Part shown: piece by piece, positions 26,901 through 39,400 of the stretch | Layout of the letters: each line of letters begins with the position of its first letter | Position numbering within the stretch: position 1 is the first letter of the stretch | NCBI RefSeq assembly: GCF_021130785.1 | Contig: NC_060208.1 | Span: 54,974,501 to 55,038,500 of the forward strand | Origin: Homalodisca vitripennis | Lineage: Eukaryota > Arthropoda > Insecta > Hemiptera > Cicadellidae | DNA length: 64,000 nucleotides | Direction: 5' to 3' | Notes under the pieces: model-generated | Told to the model about the DNA's origin: nothing | Database searches by the model: none | What the model saw: only the letters and a program-made list of their open reading frames with translations | Translations under genes and position numbers: made by a program

Positions 26901-28640
26901 ATCTTATTTGCAACTACTTCTCTCTTTCAATTCATCCTAATACTCTCAACAATTATTTCAATATGCAGATGGAAAAATTAGAAGTATTCTGCTCGTAGTA
27001 AATTTAAGTGGTATGGAGTTGTGGGATGCCTATGCAGTCTATTCAGGCCTGGGAAAAGTGGTAAATGGATTGATTCTGAAGACAGCATCAAATATTGAAA
27101 TCCATTTAAAGATTAAACTAACCAACTTCTGGAAACATGCTAACCAGTTGGATAATATCTTTATCAACAGTCGGAATAACAGTTCATTTAGTTGTATTAA
27201 TCTTGTTATTAGGTTGACTAAAATCAATCAAATGCCCCTGAGCCTCAATAAAATGGTGGTGTTTACTTTTCTTGTCAAATAAATTCACCATCCTTTTTTA
27301 TGAGATTAGGAGCTGTAAGATTAAGAGAAAGCAAATTGTGTTCGAGTGTGTAAGAGAAAAAGTATCTTAGTGTTCTCAATAATTCCAAGTAGATCTTTGA
27401 ACACATAAGACGTGTTGTATTATAGTCCAGGATACAGCTGAATCTTATGATGTTGATCACCTGATTTTGTAACAAAGAGATCTGTATGATGCTTTATAGA
27501 TCCTTGATACAAATCTATCTCGAGTTTGCCACTATTATCTGACATAGAGACAGAGATTATAAAATATAGCAATCGAGTCTGAAAAGAGATTTCTTTGATC
27601 AATGGTCTTGAAGCTTCCTTAACTACTTCGGGTAGACATCACATTTTTTGTATGAATTTGTGATACAGGACTGTTTTCAAATCTTTTTCAATTGTTTCTT
27701 TAATATAAACAGCATACAAAAATTTTGCCTCATGAAAATTGCAACCCCCCCTCTTCCTTTGGAGATCCTTTCTTTTGTCAGCACTACAAATTGGCCAATT
27801 TTAAATTTGGGACTTCACAACGGTTAATGTTTTTTTTTTATTGAAACTGTTCTCAGTAACTCCAAGTTTGTCTGTCAGTAAGTCACACATAAGTTTTATT
27901 TCTTTCGTTTGTTAGTGGCAAACTGAGAGTTTTGATTAAGCAGCCATATAACGTGATAGATGAATACATTACTTTATCCACCATGCTATTCACATATTTA
28001 AACAATTATTTGCACAAGATTATTACTATTTTTTAGGATTTTACTACAATGTAACTAGTTTAGTTTAAATGAGTATGATGGTATGTTAATCAGATATTCA
28101 TGTGTCCTGTAGTTTTTGTGGATAGGTATTTAACAGATTTTCCAATACTGTTGGAACACCTGACATCCTAAAATGCCAACTCTAATCCATTGTCAGATCT
28201 GCTAGAACAGTTTTTTGCTGTTTTTACTGTTATTAGCCAACATCTACATAGTAGTTGATGAAAACATAAAAAATGTAAAAGTGAATTGAATATTCCGTTA
28301 AAGCTGTAACCTTCACTAAATGTAATACAAATAATTTAAGATTATTTATGTTACGTTTTGCCACTTGAATTTAGATTTGACAAGAATATGCTACCCAAAT
28401 AAATATAATGAAAAAGGTCTAATTTAACACAGAGTGAAAACTTCATTAAAGGTTGTAACAAAACAATCATAAAAGTTCTTTATATTTTGGCATATCCTTG
28501 TATATTTTTAAAACCTGACCTTCTTTCGTCACCAAATATTTGGTAAGGGCAGTTCACAAAAAAAATCCAAGAGAACCAACTATGACAACGCTATCCGATG
28601 ATTTCCAACAAATTTAATGCACTCTTTTGTATAAAATTGT
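22005..28640. other. 3' UTR candidate and AT-rich intergenic DNA
   Basis: The receptor's 3' UTR must begin here, but no single polyadenylation signal stands out; AATAAA motifs occur near 24062 and from about 24927 in strongly AT-rich sequence. A (TA)n microsatellite lies at 23897-23949. No coding exon or transposon protein was recognised. Confidence 0.4.
23897..23949. repeat. (TA)n microsatellite
   Basis: About 26 uninterrupted TA dinucleotides in AT-rich DNA downstream of the CD36-family gene. Confidence 0.95.
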
Positions 28641-29439
28641 TACAGACAGCTTAGGTTTTGCAAGCTGTGTTCCCAATGGGTTCCAAGAATGATCAGTGAC
28701 GTGCACAAAACCAAGAGACTCGGAAGTGATTTGACTTTTCTCACACGGTACAGTGATGATGGTGAGGATTTTTTAAATCAAATTGTCATGTCACACCAGA
28801 ATCCAAACAGCAATTAATGGAGTGGTGACACATCCAGTCCCTGAAGAAACAAAAATTCAAGGCGACAATGTCTGCACAAAAATTCATGTGCACTGTCTTT
28901 TGGGATCAGAAAGGTGTTTTGTTGATTGATTTTCTTCCAAGAGGTGAAACCACTAATGCGGCAAGGTGTTGCGAAACCATAACAAAACTAAGGCGGGAAA
29001 TTCAAAACAAACAGAGAGAAATGCTCAGTAACGGAATTGTGTTGCTCCATGACAATGCTCGTCTTGACAGCTGGTGACACTCAAACATTGGTTTTACAAT
29101 TTCGTTGGGAGCAGTTCGATCACCCACCCTACAGCCCGAACTTGGTACCGTCTGACTACCACGTTCCTGCACATGAAGCGTGAGCTAGGCGGCCAACGCT
29201 ATGAAACCGACGATAAAGTGAAAACTGCCGTGGAGTCATGGCTACATTCATTGGCGGGAACCTTCTACAAAGAGGGTTATAGACAAATTGATCACCCGCT
29301 ATGACAAGTGTTTGAACATTGCTGGAAACTATGTCAAAAAATAGGTTTGGACTTTCATGTATAAATGAAATTGTGTTGAAAAAATATTGTTTTACTTGTT
29401 ATTTTTAATAACCTACTCACTTTCTGAACACGCCTCGTA
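28640..29439 (+). pseudogene. Degenerate mariner transposase, 5'-truncated
   Basis: Remnant of a mariner (DD34D) cut-and-paste transposase. Readable pieces include CSQWVPRM-like and HKTKRLGSDLTFLTRY-like sequence, KFKATMSAQKFMCTVFWDQK, LHDNAR (second aspartate) and, one frame over, PPYSPNLVPSDYH (third aspartate region). The first catalytic block (normally TGDETW) is missing from the expected place, and frameshifts and stops break the frame. The N-terminal DNA-binding part is absent. The 3' end is intact: a terminal-repeat-like sequence ends ACGCCTCG at 29437, followed by TA. Inactive. Confidence 0.88.
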
Positions 29440-32400
29440 CCTTTTTAGCTACTTTGTACTGTCACTCAGTGTTGAGCACTCGTCTGAATCAGGCAAGTCA
29501 GAAAAATTTGAATTGTTCTAAAAAATCTGTTGATATTTTCTTAGAAAGATTTGCAGCTATTTCAGTGAAGTCCACTTGCAAATGGAACATAGATTCATGG
29601 TTACACATCTAAAACCAAATAACATTACATCGAATTTCCAGAGGATCGTGAACCAAAAGAGAAAAAGACTGTTTTTAACTGGAGTTTAGGAGACTATTTT
29701 TTTGAGTATATAAAAAATGGTATTCTTAGAACATTTGGAAAACTGAAAATAAAATTGGAAATAAGATGACCAAAAAGAGTCACTAGAAATGCCCGCTAAA
29801 TCATCCTTTTCAATCACAAAAACATCAGCTTATTCCTCTGGAGTAGTGGCCACAAAGTTGAGACAGGGTTACAATATATTCTAAATCTTCCTTACTCTAA
29901 ATCTGGTTTCCTCAAATGACCACTAATAAGTTTGAATTCCTTCAAACAAGAGTGATATTAGGTAAACAAAATATAAAAATATTTAAAAAAAAAAAACACT
30001 AAACTCTAGTATAACGCTGAAAACTATTAAACTTTAAATTATTAAAATATTTATACGAATTCTAATCTTACAATTTCAATCAATTGTTAATGAGTATTTA
30101 AAGTAAGAAAATGTGTTACCTAATAAACTAATATTTTTAAGAACATAATTTGTTGCTGGCTTGCCCAGTCAGATATCTGAAGTGATCTAAATTTCAATTT
30201 CAAAATCTTAATTGTCTTTTTTTAAGTATGGTACAATAAGAATTAGTAAAATTTTACATAAAGAACAGATAATTCTGTATCACTCAAGAAGGTTTCTCAA
30301 TTAAAACAAGAATTAGATTCAATATCTATTATTTTAATAATATCATATTTTAACATACATGGAACAATATTATTATACATAAATTTATGTAAAAGTTCAA
30401 TGTAAATATTTATATTTTTATACATAATAACAAAATGTTCTATGAATAATGTATCTTAACAAATTACATAATGCTACAACTTCACAATAAAAACTTAATA
30501 ATGTTGTTCCTACCATGAAATCTTTTAACAAACTGTTAAAACATATTATATATTTTGCTTGGTAAAAAATTTATTTGTACAACTTATTGAATAAAAACTC
30601 TTATTTGAAATAAGGAGCTATAAAATATTTTTAAACTTCAACAAATAATAAATTAACATAATGATTTAAAAAATAAAACGAATTTAATTTTAACAATAGC
30701 TTTTGAAAAGAATACAAACAAATTAACAACACACATTGGCAAAATTACTGACCCTTTTCCACGTGAATAACCAAAAGGCGCTTTTTGTATTTTCCACTCT
30801 CAAATTTCAAAGTCCAATACTAAAAATATTATTTCAATTTATCCTCCTTTAATATCAAATTTGTGAACCCACTTTAAAATTGTACTGATGCACAATGTGA
30901 TACCATTTAAGTAATTTTACCAGTCAATAATAAACGAGTTGATAAGATTTGAATTTACACTATAAAGGAATGGAATAAAAACTAATGACACAATAAAGTG
31001 AATTTAAATAATTTCTTAAACTGGAATACTCTATGTGGGGGGTTTCTAGAGATAGTTTATCCTTCAGACTAACAGTGTTACAAACTGCTCTGTGGTGGGT
31101 AAATTTTGACCAGAATGCAAGCATATTTTCAAAAACTCATAAAAAATACTGTTTGTTACACAGTCATTAGTATAATTAAATGAAAGGTACAATTATGAAT
31201 AATACCTTTAGGTGTTAGGTTTCCTTCTTATATGTCATTTTGTTTTTGAAATGTTAACAAAATAAATAGAGCTGTAACTGCCAATGATAAGCAGTTGTCT
31301 AGAAAACTATTAATGACAGGTTCAGCTTAATATCTATTAACTGAAAATGGTTCTCCACAGCGAGGCTGAGGGTAATTGTATAATTAATGTTTTGTCACAG
31401 TATGATCCGGAAGACTGATTTTAGTTATACACTGGCTGCATAATTCTAAGAATTAAAACTAAGATAAATAAAACAAATTGCATGCGTGGCTCCAATGTAT
31501 TTGAGGGAGATGTACAGTATATTTATTGAGCAAAAATAAGTCATGCGGAGACTGTATTACCTCAATATTAGTTAACTGAACCTTGTTTTAAGAAGAAACC
31601 TGGTTTGACTTAGATTTAGAGCAAGATCAACTGTGAACAACAAACAATTTTTAAAAATTGTTTTGTTTTACCAAATTATAGGGAATTCACTCAGTAAATA
31701 TCAAATTTTTCTGAGATGGTCAAACAACCAGTGGTGGACCATTTGGCATATACAACACACACCATATATGGCATATATGGGTGGTGGACCCATATTCAAG
31801 AACAAACTATGAAATTTCAAAAGAAGAATGTCAACTCCAATTAATTAATAATTTATGTTTAGTAGTGGGTATGATTTTGAGGTAATGATTGGCGCAAAAG
31901 AATTTATTCAGGCATAAACAATATCACAAGTTTTGAATACCAATCAAATGTAAAACATGAGACTGAAGGTGAAATTGTTAAAGAGCATTGAAATGAAATT
32001 AATAATCTAGAATCCATACGATAATTGGAAATCAATAATATTTTTTTAATATACCTATTCTTAGTATCCAGCAAACACGTGATTACAATAAAATTCAGAA
32101 TCAATAATCAAATCAAACTTTTAGGAGTTGGAATCAAATGCTTTTTTTGGAATGGGCCCATTCCCAATAAGAACGTAATCAGATAAGACCATACACACTA
32201 TATTGCACAACCAAATACAAAACTATTATAAACACACAACCAATAAACATTCTTTCAAATAAATTCTTAAGAAACAAAATTAATCACAGATCTTTGCAAT
32301 TCGGATAGGTAAAGCTATAGTTCGGCCTAACAAATAAATAGAACTATTCATATATAACATAAATTGGCTGTTCTCAATATACAAATATTTCAACTATTTA

Positions 32401-32640
32401 CAAAAAACATTCAGGTTACTGTAACATCAAAACACCAAAGACTTTGTTGAGTATGTACAATTATGTATAGTTTGTACAAATGTACAAATTTCTGATTTAA
32501 GTGGGTAACTCGGCCTACTTACAGAAAATGTTCAATTCAAGGTACATTTTAACAAGGCATACCTAAAATGTAAATTAATTTTGTTTCGATGAAAATTGTA
32601 AATTTTATAACAATAATAGTATCAATATTTAATGTACCCT
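29440..32640. other. Strongly AT-rich DNA, nothing recognised
   Basis: No ORF, RNA or transposon end could be supported. A short imperfect repeat of GGTGGACC/ATATATGG occurs near 31730-31800. Confidence 0.5.
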
Positions 32641-33163
32641 TTAACCCTCTCCTGGCTAAGAGCCTGACACTACAGTACTAAGCGCTTTTATATGCTTTAT
32701 CATTGGTTCTATATTTTGTGTTGTCATCTGTACAGCAAATTTTAAAGGCTCATGAAATAATTTATTCAGAGAAATATTGCCCTTCTTTAGTGAGCTTTTT
32801 TATGCTACCTCAATGATCATTTTGATGTATAAAATTAATAGAAGGCAGTTTTCCATACAAGTATATTCTGGAGTAACAATAAAAATGGAGTAAAGACAAT
32901 ACTCATTAATTAAGTCTAATTTTGTTCTAATATTAAAAGTTAGACGGGAAAAACTTCTTTGTTACAGCAAAATCCATATTATTATTTTGCTTATTGTACC
33001 TAGTATAATCGTAGAGAACTTAATAGGCTTGGAACAACCAAGACAGTTAATACATTTTTATTATTTAAAAATGTAAAGTGTTCTCTTGTTGTAAAGTGCC
33101 TAGATTAATTTTGCCTAGTATAGTCAGAAGCATGTTGCGGTAATTCAACTGGGGGAGGGTTAA
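32641..33163. mobile_element. Possible TTAA-flanked MITE with imperfect ends
   Basis: A TTAA followed by CCCTCTCCTGG at the left, and CTGGGGGAGGG followed by TTAA at the right, give imperfect terminal inverted repeats about 515 bp apart with TTAA at both edges, the piggyBac-superfamily target site. No protein is encoded. The repeats are short and imperfect, so chance is not excluded. Confidence 0.4.
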
Positions 33164-35360
33164 ACCTTAATATATAATTCTATTGAGTAAAAACTATTAT
33201 TTTCTATATAATAGTAAGAACGTTATTCAGTTATTTTAACAATGATGTGATAAAACATATAACAATTAAAAACAATGATATAATATTCTAAGTAACTATG
33301 TTTACTTTGAGTTATCACAATTGAGGTTTTTAATAACTCATGTGAATTAAGTAAAGTTTGAATTTACAAACAATATTATAATATAAAGCTGTTCTGTCAA
33401 TTCCAATGTTTTTTAGTACAACTCATATTTTTAACTAAAATGTTTTAACACTTTTTGCTAGTATTAAAAGTGTAAATGCTTCGTGTTTTGTACATAAAAC
33501 TGGCACAAAGTGACTACTACTTTCAAATAGAAAACTATTTCCAGTTCTGAAAATGTAACAAGTTTAATAAGATAAGTTTCTCAAAAATATTTACCTGAGA
33601 CACACACAAAACATAATCAATAAAAAGCCTCAATTTAATGCAATGTCTTAAAAAATTACATTCCTGTGTATTCCTGAGCTTTTCTTAGAGAACCATATAA
33701 TACAAACAAGCCAAAAAATATTTAGTTTTCTTGAGTAATTAGAATTGTTATAAACATTTAATTTTCATTCAATAAAAATTCAAAAATCAAACCAAATTAA
33801 TTATAAAACTTTAATTATAAAGCTGGTAATTTTACTTGATTTTTGAAGAATTTGTCACATACATAATATAATGATTTCCTTAGTTTAGAATTAAATGTTT
33901 TAAACAACATAAAATACAAATATGTACCACATCCCAAATTATAATAACTCCACAACACTTTACCTATAAACATTGTAAAATTAAATTTTTGAATTTGTTT
34001 TCAAACATGGGCTGGAGACAGTAAAATGAATTTTTACTGTACACCAAGAGATTCCAACAGTTTGTCACTTACAAAATTCTCTTAACAATTATATTATTTT
34101 GGCAGCACCTTCCTTTCACACAATCTAATTAGACAGTGATCCCAAACATTCTAAATTGTGATGTGAAAATTGAATGATAATTATTGTATAAGATAACCTA
34201 TTGTAATTATTTTTTCTAATAATACATAACGTATGGTTGATTAAAATTATATTTTCCTTATGCCCATTTTTAGGGAGAGAGCCACAAGTTCTTTATGGGC
34301 ATCTTCTGTACACTAAGGACAAAGTAGTATTCATCAGAAAAATACTTGGTTTTTGCCATATTTTTATAAATAAATTTGTTCTGAATCCTTCTTTATTTCA
34401 TAAACAATGTATTATTATGTACAGGACTTATTTTTCTTTCAACTATTGTTTCCAGAATTTTGATCTTCCACATTCAAATTACTTACATATAATATTTTAT
34501 TAATCCTAAAACAAAGTACCATAACTATGTCAGAAACAGAACTGAATTATTGAAAAAAACTAAACTGAACAAATATAAATGTTCATTGCTTAGAATTTGT
34601 TTGTTTTATTCTTGCAAACATTACTTACAATAAATTTACATATATTAGATATGTTAAAGATAATAATATATACAACTCTGGTTCAAAATAAAATATAAAT
34701 AAAATAATTACTTAGCAGAGATTGAAACAAAAATAGATCCAACTGCCTACACAATAAATAATTATGGATAGTAAGAAACTAGTTTTTTATTACTATTAAA
34801 ATAATAATATTAATATTAAAATTATTAACACATATTATAATGATAATGCTCCATGAACATTTTAGTTAAGCAGCTCTTAACAGTTAAATAAACAATATGT
34901 AAAACTAATAACTGGGGAGTCTTACCTAAATAAATAATTTAAGGTAAATATAATTCTGTAAACTTAATTTTTAACCAAACATATTAAAACAAACAAAAAA
35001 TATCCAACAAGATACAATAACTTTATAAAATTTAACTACGTGAGTTTGTGTTTGCACAAACTAAATCTAGTAAAATACTATTAAATATAAACTTAATTAT
35101 TTGAAAGTTCAACTAAGATTTCTCAAAAATAGATAAATATTTAATTTACCATAAAAACAATATAACATTTTTCTTTTTTATAGAAATATATTTAACTCTT
35201 TTATTGGTCTGAAGCACCGGATTATTTATAAACCTAAAAAAATTCTACACCACTACTGGTTTTTATGCTGCGACTGGGAAGACCTGTTACGAACGATTCC
35301 TTACACTAAAATTAAATGGCAGCGCTAGAGAATAGAATGTGCAGCTTTAGCGGAGGCTAG
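33164..35360. other. AT-rich DNA; proximal part is 3' UTR of the zinc-finger gene
   Basis: Downstream (minus strand) of the zinc-finger stop codon. AATAAA on the minus strand at 35199-35204, about 157 nt past the stop, is the nearest polyadenylation candidate. Nothing else recognised. Confidence 0.35.
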
Positions 35361-36391
35361 TCAATAAGTGGCAAGCACTGTGTTGGGCATTGGGACAATA
35401 ACAGGAGGGTGTAGTTGTGGTGGGGGTGGCGGGGGAACCATCACTGATGTGGTGGGAGGAAGCACAGCCATCGTCTCCAGTGACAAGGAGTTCACTGTTT
35501 GTTGTTGTTGTTGTTGCTGCTGTTGTTGTTGCTGTTGTTGTGTGATTGGACAACCGTCATCACCTAAAGGATCGACCTCCTCAATATCGTCCTCATGCAC
35601 CTTCAAATGTTCCACTAGGCTCTCTTTGCTTGCAAAACTCTTATCGCACTGTTCACAGATAAAGGGTGTTCCCGTGTGACTCCTCTTGTGGGATACGAGG
35701 TGACCCTTGCAGGTGAAGTCTTTCGGACACTGGTCACATCGGAAGGGTCTCTCCCCAGTGCCCTTGTTGTGTGAACGCTGGTGGAAGAGTAAGTTCCCCT
35801 TGAGCGGAAAGGATTTGCCGCACTCTGTACACGTGTAGGGACGCTCTCCTGTGTGACACCGCATATGGTTTATCAAGTGCTCCTTTTTGGCGAACGGCTT
35901 GGAGCAGATGTTGCAGTTGTGCTCAGTCTCCCCTGAGTGGACCCGTAAATGACTCGTTAAATGCTCCTTGCGTGTGAACGTCTTGCTGCAGAACTCACAA
36001 CGATGTGGTGACTCGCCTGTGTGTATCCTGATATGATTGGTCAGGTGTTCCTTCCTTGTGAAGAACTTCGAACAGTACGAGCACTTGTGGGGTGATTCTC
36101 CTGGAAGAAAACAGACCTTTCAGTATTTAGCTTTGTTTGAGTTTATTTTCAAGTTTATTAACAGTCAACCATTACAATAAAAATCAATAACAATATCAAT
36201 TACTAAGCATAAAAGATTATAAATATTAAATAAAATATTATGCATGTGACTTTTTAAATATGGAACAACTGTAAATTAAAATGAACCAAACTGCTAATTC
36301 TAAAACAAAACATGAAATTGAAATTTTTAAATTGGACTTTTTTTATTACGAATGGAATAATTGTGACTAGCGGATATTTTTAAACATTAAA

Positions 36392-36447
<56 letters not shown>

Positions 36448-39400
36448 ATTTTATCTACCACTGGCTTTGGTTTATGGTAGGATTAAGGAACTTATGTGAA
36501 AATTACTAATCGTAAGAAAATTTCTAATAATTTTTCTTTCCAGATTTTTACTTTATGTGAATTATTACCAATAATTCTACAGCCCAATCAAGGAACATAA
36601 GATTTTTTATTTACTACTTTCTTAGATTTGATTGTAAAAATTATGTTTGACCCATGACAGTTTAATGATGTACGAGGACTATCCATAAAGTAGATTACGT
36701 TTTGCTCTATAGCCACTAGGGGCGGCTATTTTGATGTCCAGGTGTTTCTCCATTCAGTGGCTATCCAGTCATCCTAGTGAGAGGAATGACACTCATGTTA
36801 TTTTGCAATAGCAGTTTAAAATGTATGACGCAATTAAAAAATCCCACGAGTTGTGAAGTATGGTCGGTAATATGGTTTTTGTTGGCTAAACACAATAAAC
36901 CAATTCAGATTTATCGCCATTTTGTAAAGCTTATAGGAACTGAAGGTGGAGTTTGTCAGTAGTGTATTAGATTTAAAACTGGCTAAACTAATGTGCATTA
37001 TGACAAACGAAGTAAATGGCCAAGCATTGTGACTGATGAAATTGTCTCTAAAGTCAATGAGAAGATTAAAGAAAACCGCTGATTCACATTAACAGAATTC
37101 TCACCTAGTTTTTCTCAAATTTCAAGAAGTTTGCTACATGAAATTGTTACACAAGAGCTACATGAGAAGTTAGGTTAACGTAAATTTTGTACAAGAAGGA
37201 AACCGAAAATTGTAACAGAAACCTATAAAAATCTGCGTATGGCTATTTCAGTGACATTTTTGGAGGTTTACGAAAAAGATGGTAACTTGCTGCTCAATCA
37301 AATCATTACAGGAGACAGGACTTGGGTAAAACACTTGAAATGCAAAATCAAATTACAGTCTATGGAGTGAAAACGCACACACTCCTCTGAAAAAATCAAT
37401 GAAATACATGCTAACATTGTTGGTACATAAGATAATGGGAACTTTTTTTGGGACAGGAAAGGAGTTCTTCTTGTTGATTTCTTAGAATGTAGTATAACCA
37501 TCAATTCTGCTGCGAAATATTGTGAAACCTTGCAAAAGTTACAAAACAAGCTTTGGGGAAATTTAAGTTGGAAAATTTTCTTTTTGCATGACAATGCCTG
37601 GCTATGCATAGCATATCGGATTCGAGAAGTCCTGCATGCTTTTAAGTGGAAGGTGTTTCCACATCTGCCTTAAAGTTCAGACCTTGCACCCAGCGACTAC
37701 CACCTGTTCCCAGCAATGAAGATTCGGCTTGGGGTGCAGCGCTTTGATGTTGACGTGGAACTGCGGGATGGTGTGACTACATGGTAGAAGTCTCAGGTGG
37801 TAGAATGTTATAACGGTGGAATTTCAAAACTAGTTCACCGCTATGATGAACTAAGTGCCTACATTTATATAGGGAAAAAGGTATTTTAACACATTGTGTG
37901 CGGCCGGCCCTCTAGTAGGCCTGACTGTAACTGTTTCTCCCATGTTTCAGTGTAGCTCAGCCACTCGTCCGAGACGGTTGAATCTTTGCCGCATTTTCCA
38001 GTGGTAGTCACATTCCGTTTCGGTTGTTTTTGTTCTTGGTTCCCGCGTTGCGGTCGGCCTGTTCTAGCCCCATTGTGTACTCTAATATTTTTGTGTTTTG
38101 TGTTGTGTTATTATGTAACTGAGGTGATTGTATATATTCTACCGTGTTGTCTGTAGTGTTATACTTATTGCAATGGATTCTGCAGTGCCTAGTACCTCCA
38201 GTCTCAGCACCTTTGTAAGTAGAAATGTTGAAGAGGAACATGACAGTGATGGCTCTGTGGACGAAGTTCAAAGACTTGTTGACGATTCGTCTACTGATTC
38301 TTCATCACATGATAGCGACGATGATGATCAGCATGAAATTGTGGGCCCGACTTGGAGTATTTCCACCGCAGGTATGCGCCAGATTGAATTTCTAAGAAGT
38401 GATACTTTGTTGGTGCCATTCCCGGGTAACGGTACTCCAATGGATTTCTTCAATCTTCTTGTTGACGATATATTTCTCGAAAGAATTTGTCAGTATTCCA
38501 ATTCTTATGCTTTCAACGAAGTTTATGCTAAACCTAACTTGACCCCTCATTCCCGAATTAATGCTTGGAAGGACATTACAGTGCTAGAGCTAAAAATATT
38601 TTTGGGAATTTTGCTGCACACTGGAACAATCAAAATCAACCATCTTCAGCATTATTGGAGAACGGATTATCTTTTTAACTTTAAGTGTTTTAGCACGTTC
38701 ATGTCAAGGGATAGGTTCCTGGTAATTTTGCATTGTTTGCATTTCTGTAGACACAATCCTAATGATAACGACAATGCTATTAAAAAAATCGAATTAGTTA
38801 TAACCTATTTCAACAACAAAATGAGGAGTGTTTATTACCCTCAAAAAGAATTGTCTCTTGACGAGGCAATGGTACTGTGGAGGGGTAGACTACATTTTAG
38901 ACAGAACATAAAGGGCAAGCGACATAAGTATGGTGTCAAACTATACACCCTAACAGAGCACCAGGGTTTTATATTGAGATTTCTTTTATATACAGGAAAA
39001 GCAGACAATGTTGTCTGTGGTGTTGGGCACACCGAAAAAGTGGTTCTCCATCTGTTGAAAGACTACTTGGGAAAGGGACATGCTGTATATATGGACAACT
39101 TTTACAACAGTTACTCCCTAGCCAGCAAATTACTCTCTGAGAAGACCTACTGCACTGGAACATTGCGTGCTGGAAAGAAACATACACCTATGGAGGTGAC
39201 ACAGTTTTCAAAAAAGGTGAAACAATTGTGCAGTACGCAAATGGAGTTATGATAGGCAAGTGGAGAGACAAAAGAAATGTTACGTATATCTCAACTGAAC
39301 ATGAGAACGATTTAGTAGATTTTGTAGACAAACGAGGTCGTGCAAAGAAAAAACCCCTCCCGATTGTCAAGTATAATGCTCACATGAGTGGAGTTGATCG

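Noticed and set aside
35368..35679. Cysteine-rich + strand ORF with a poly-Cys run
   Set aside because: Shadow of the polyglutamine tract of the minus-strand zinc-finger exon.
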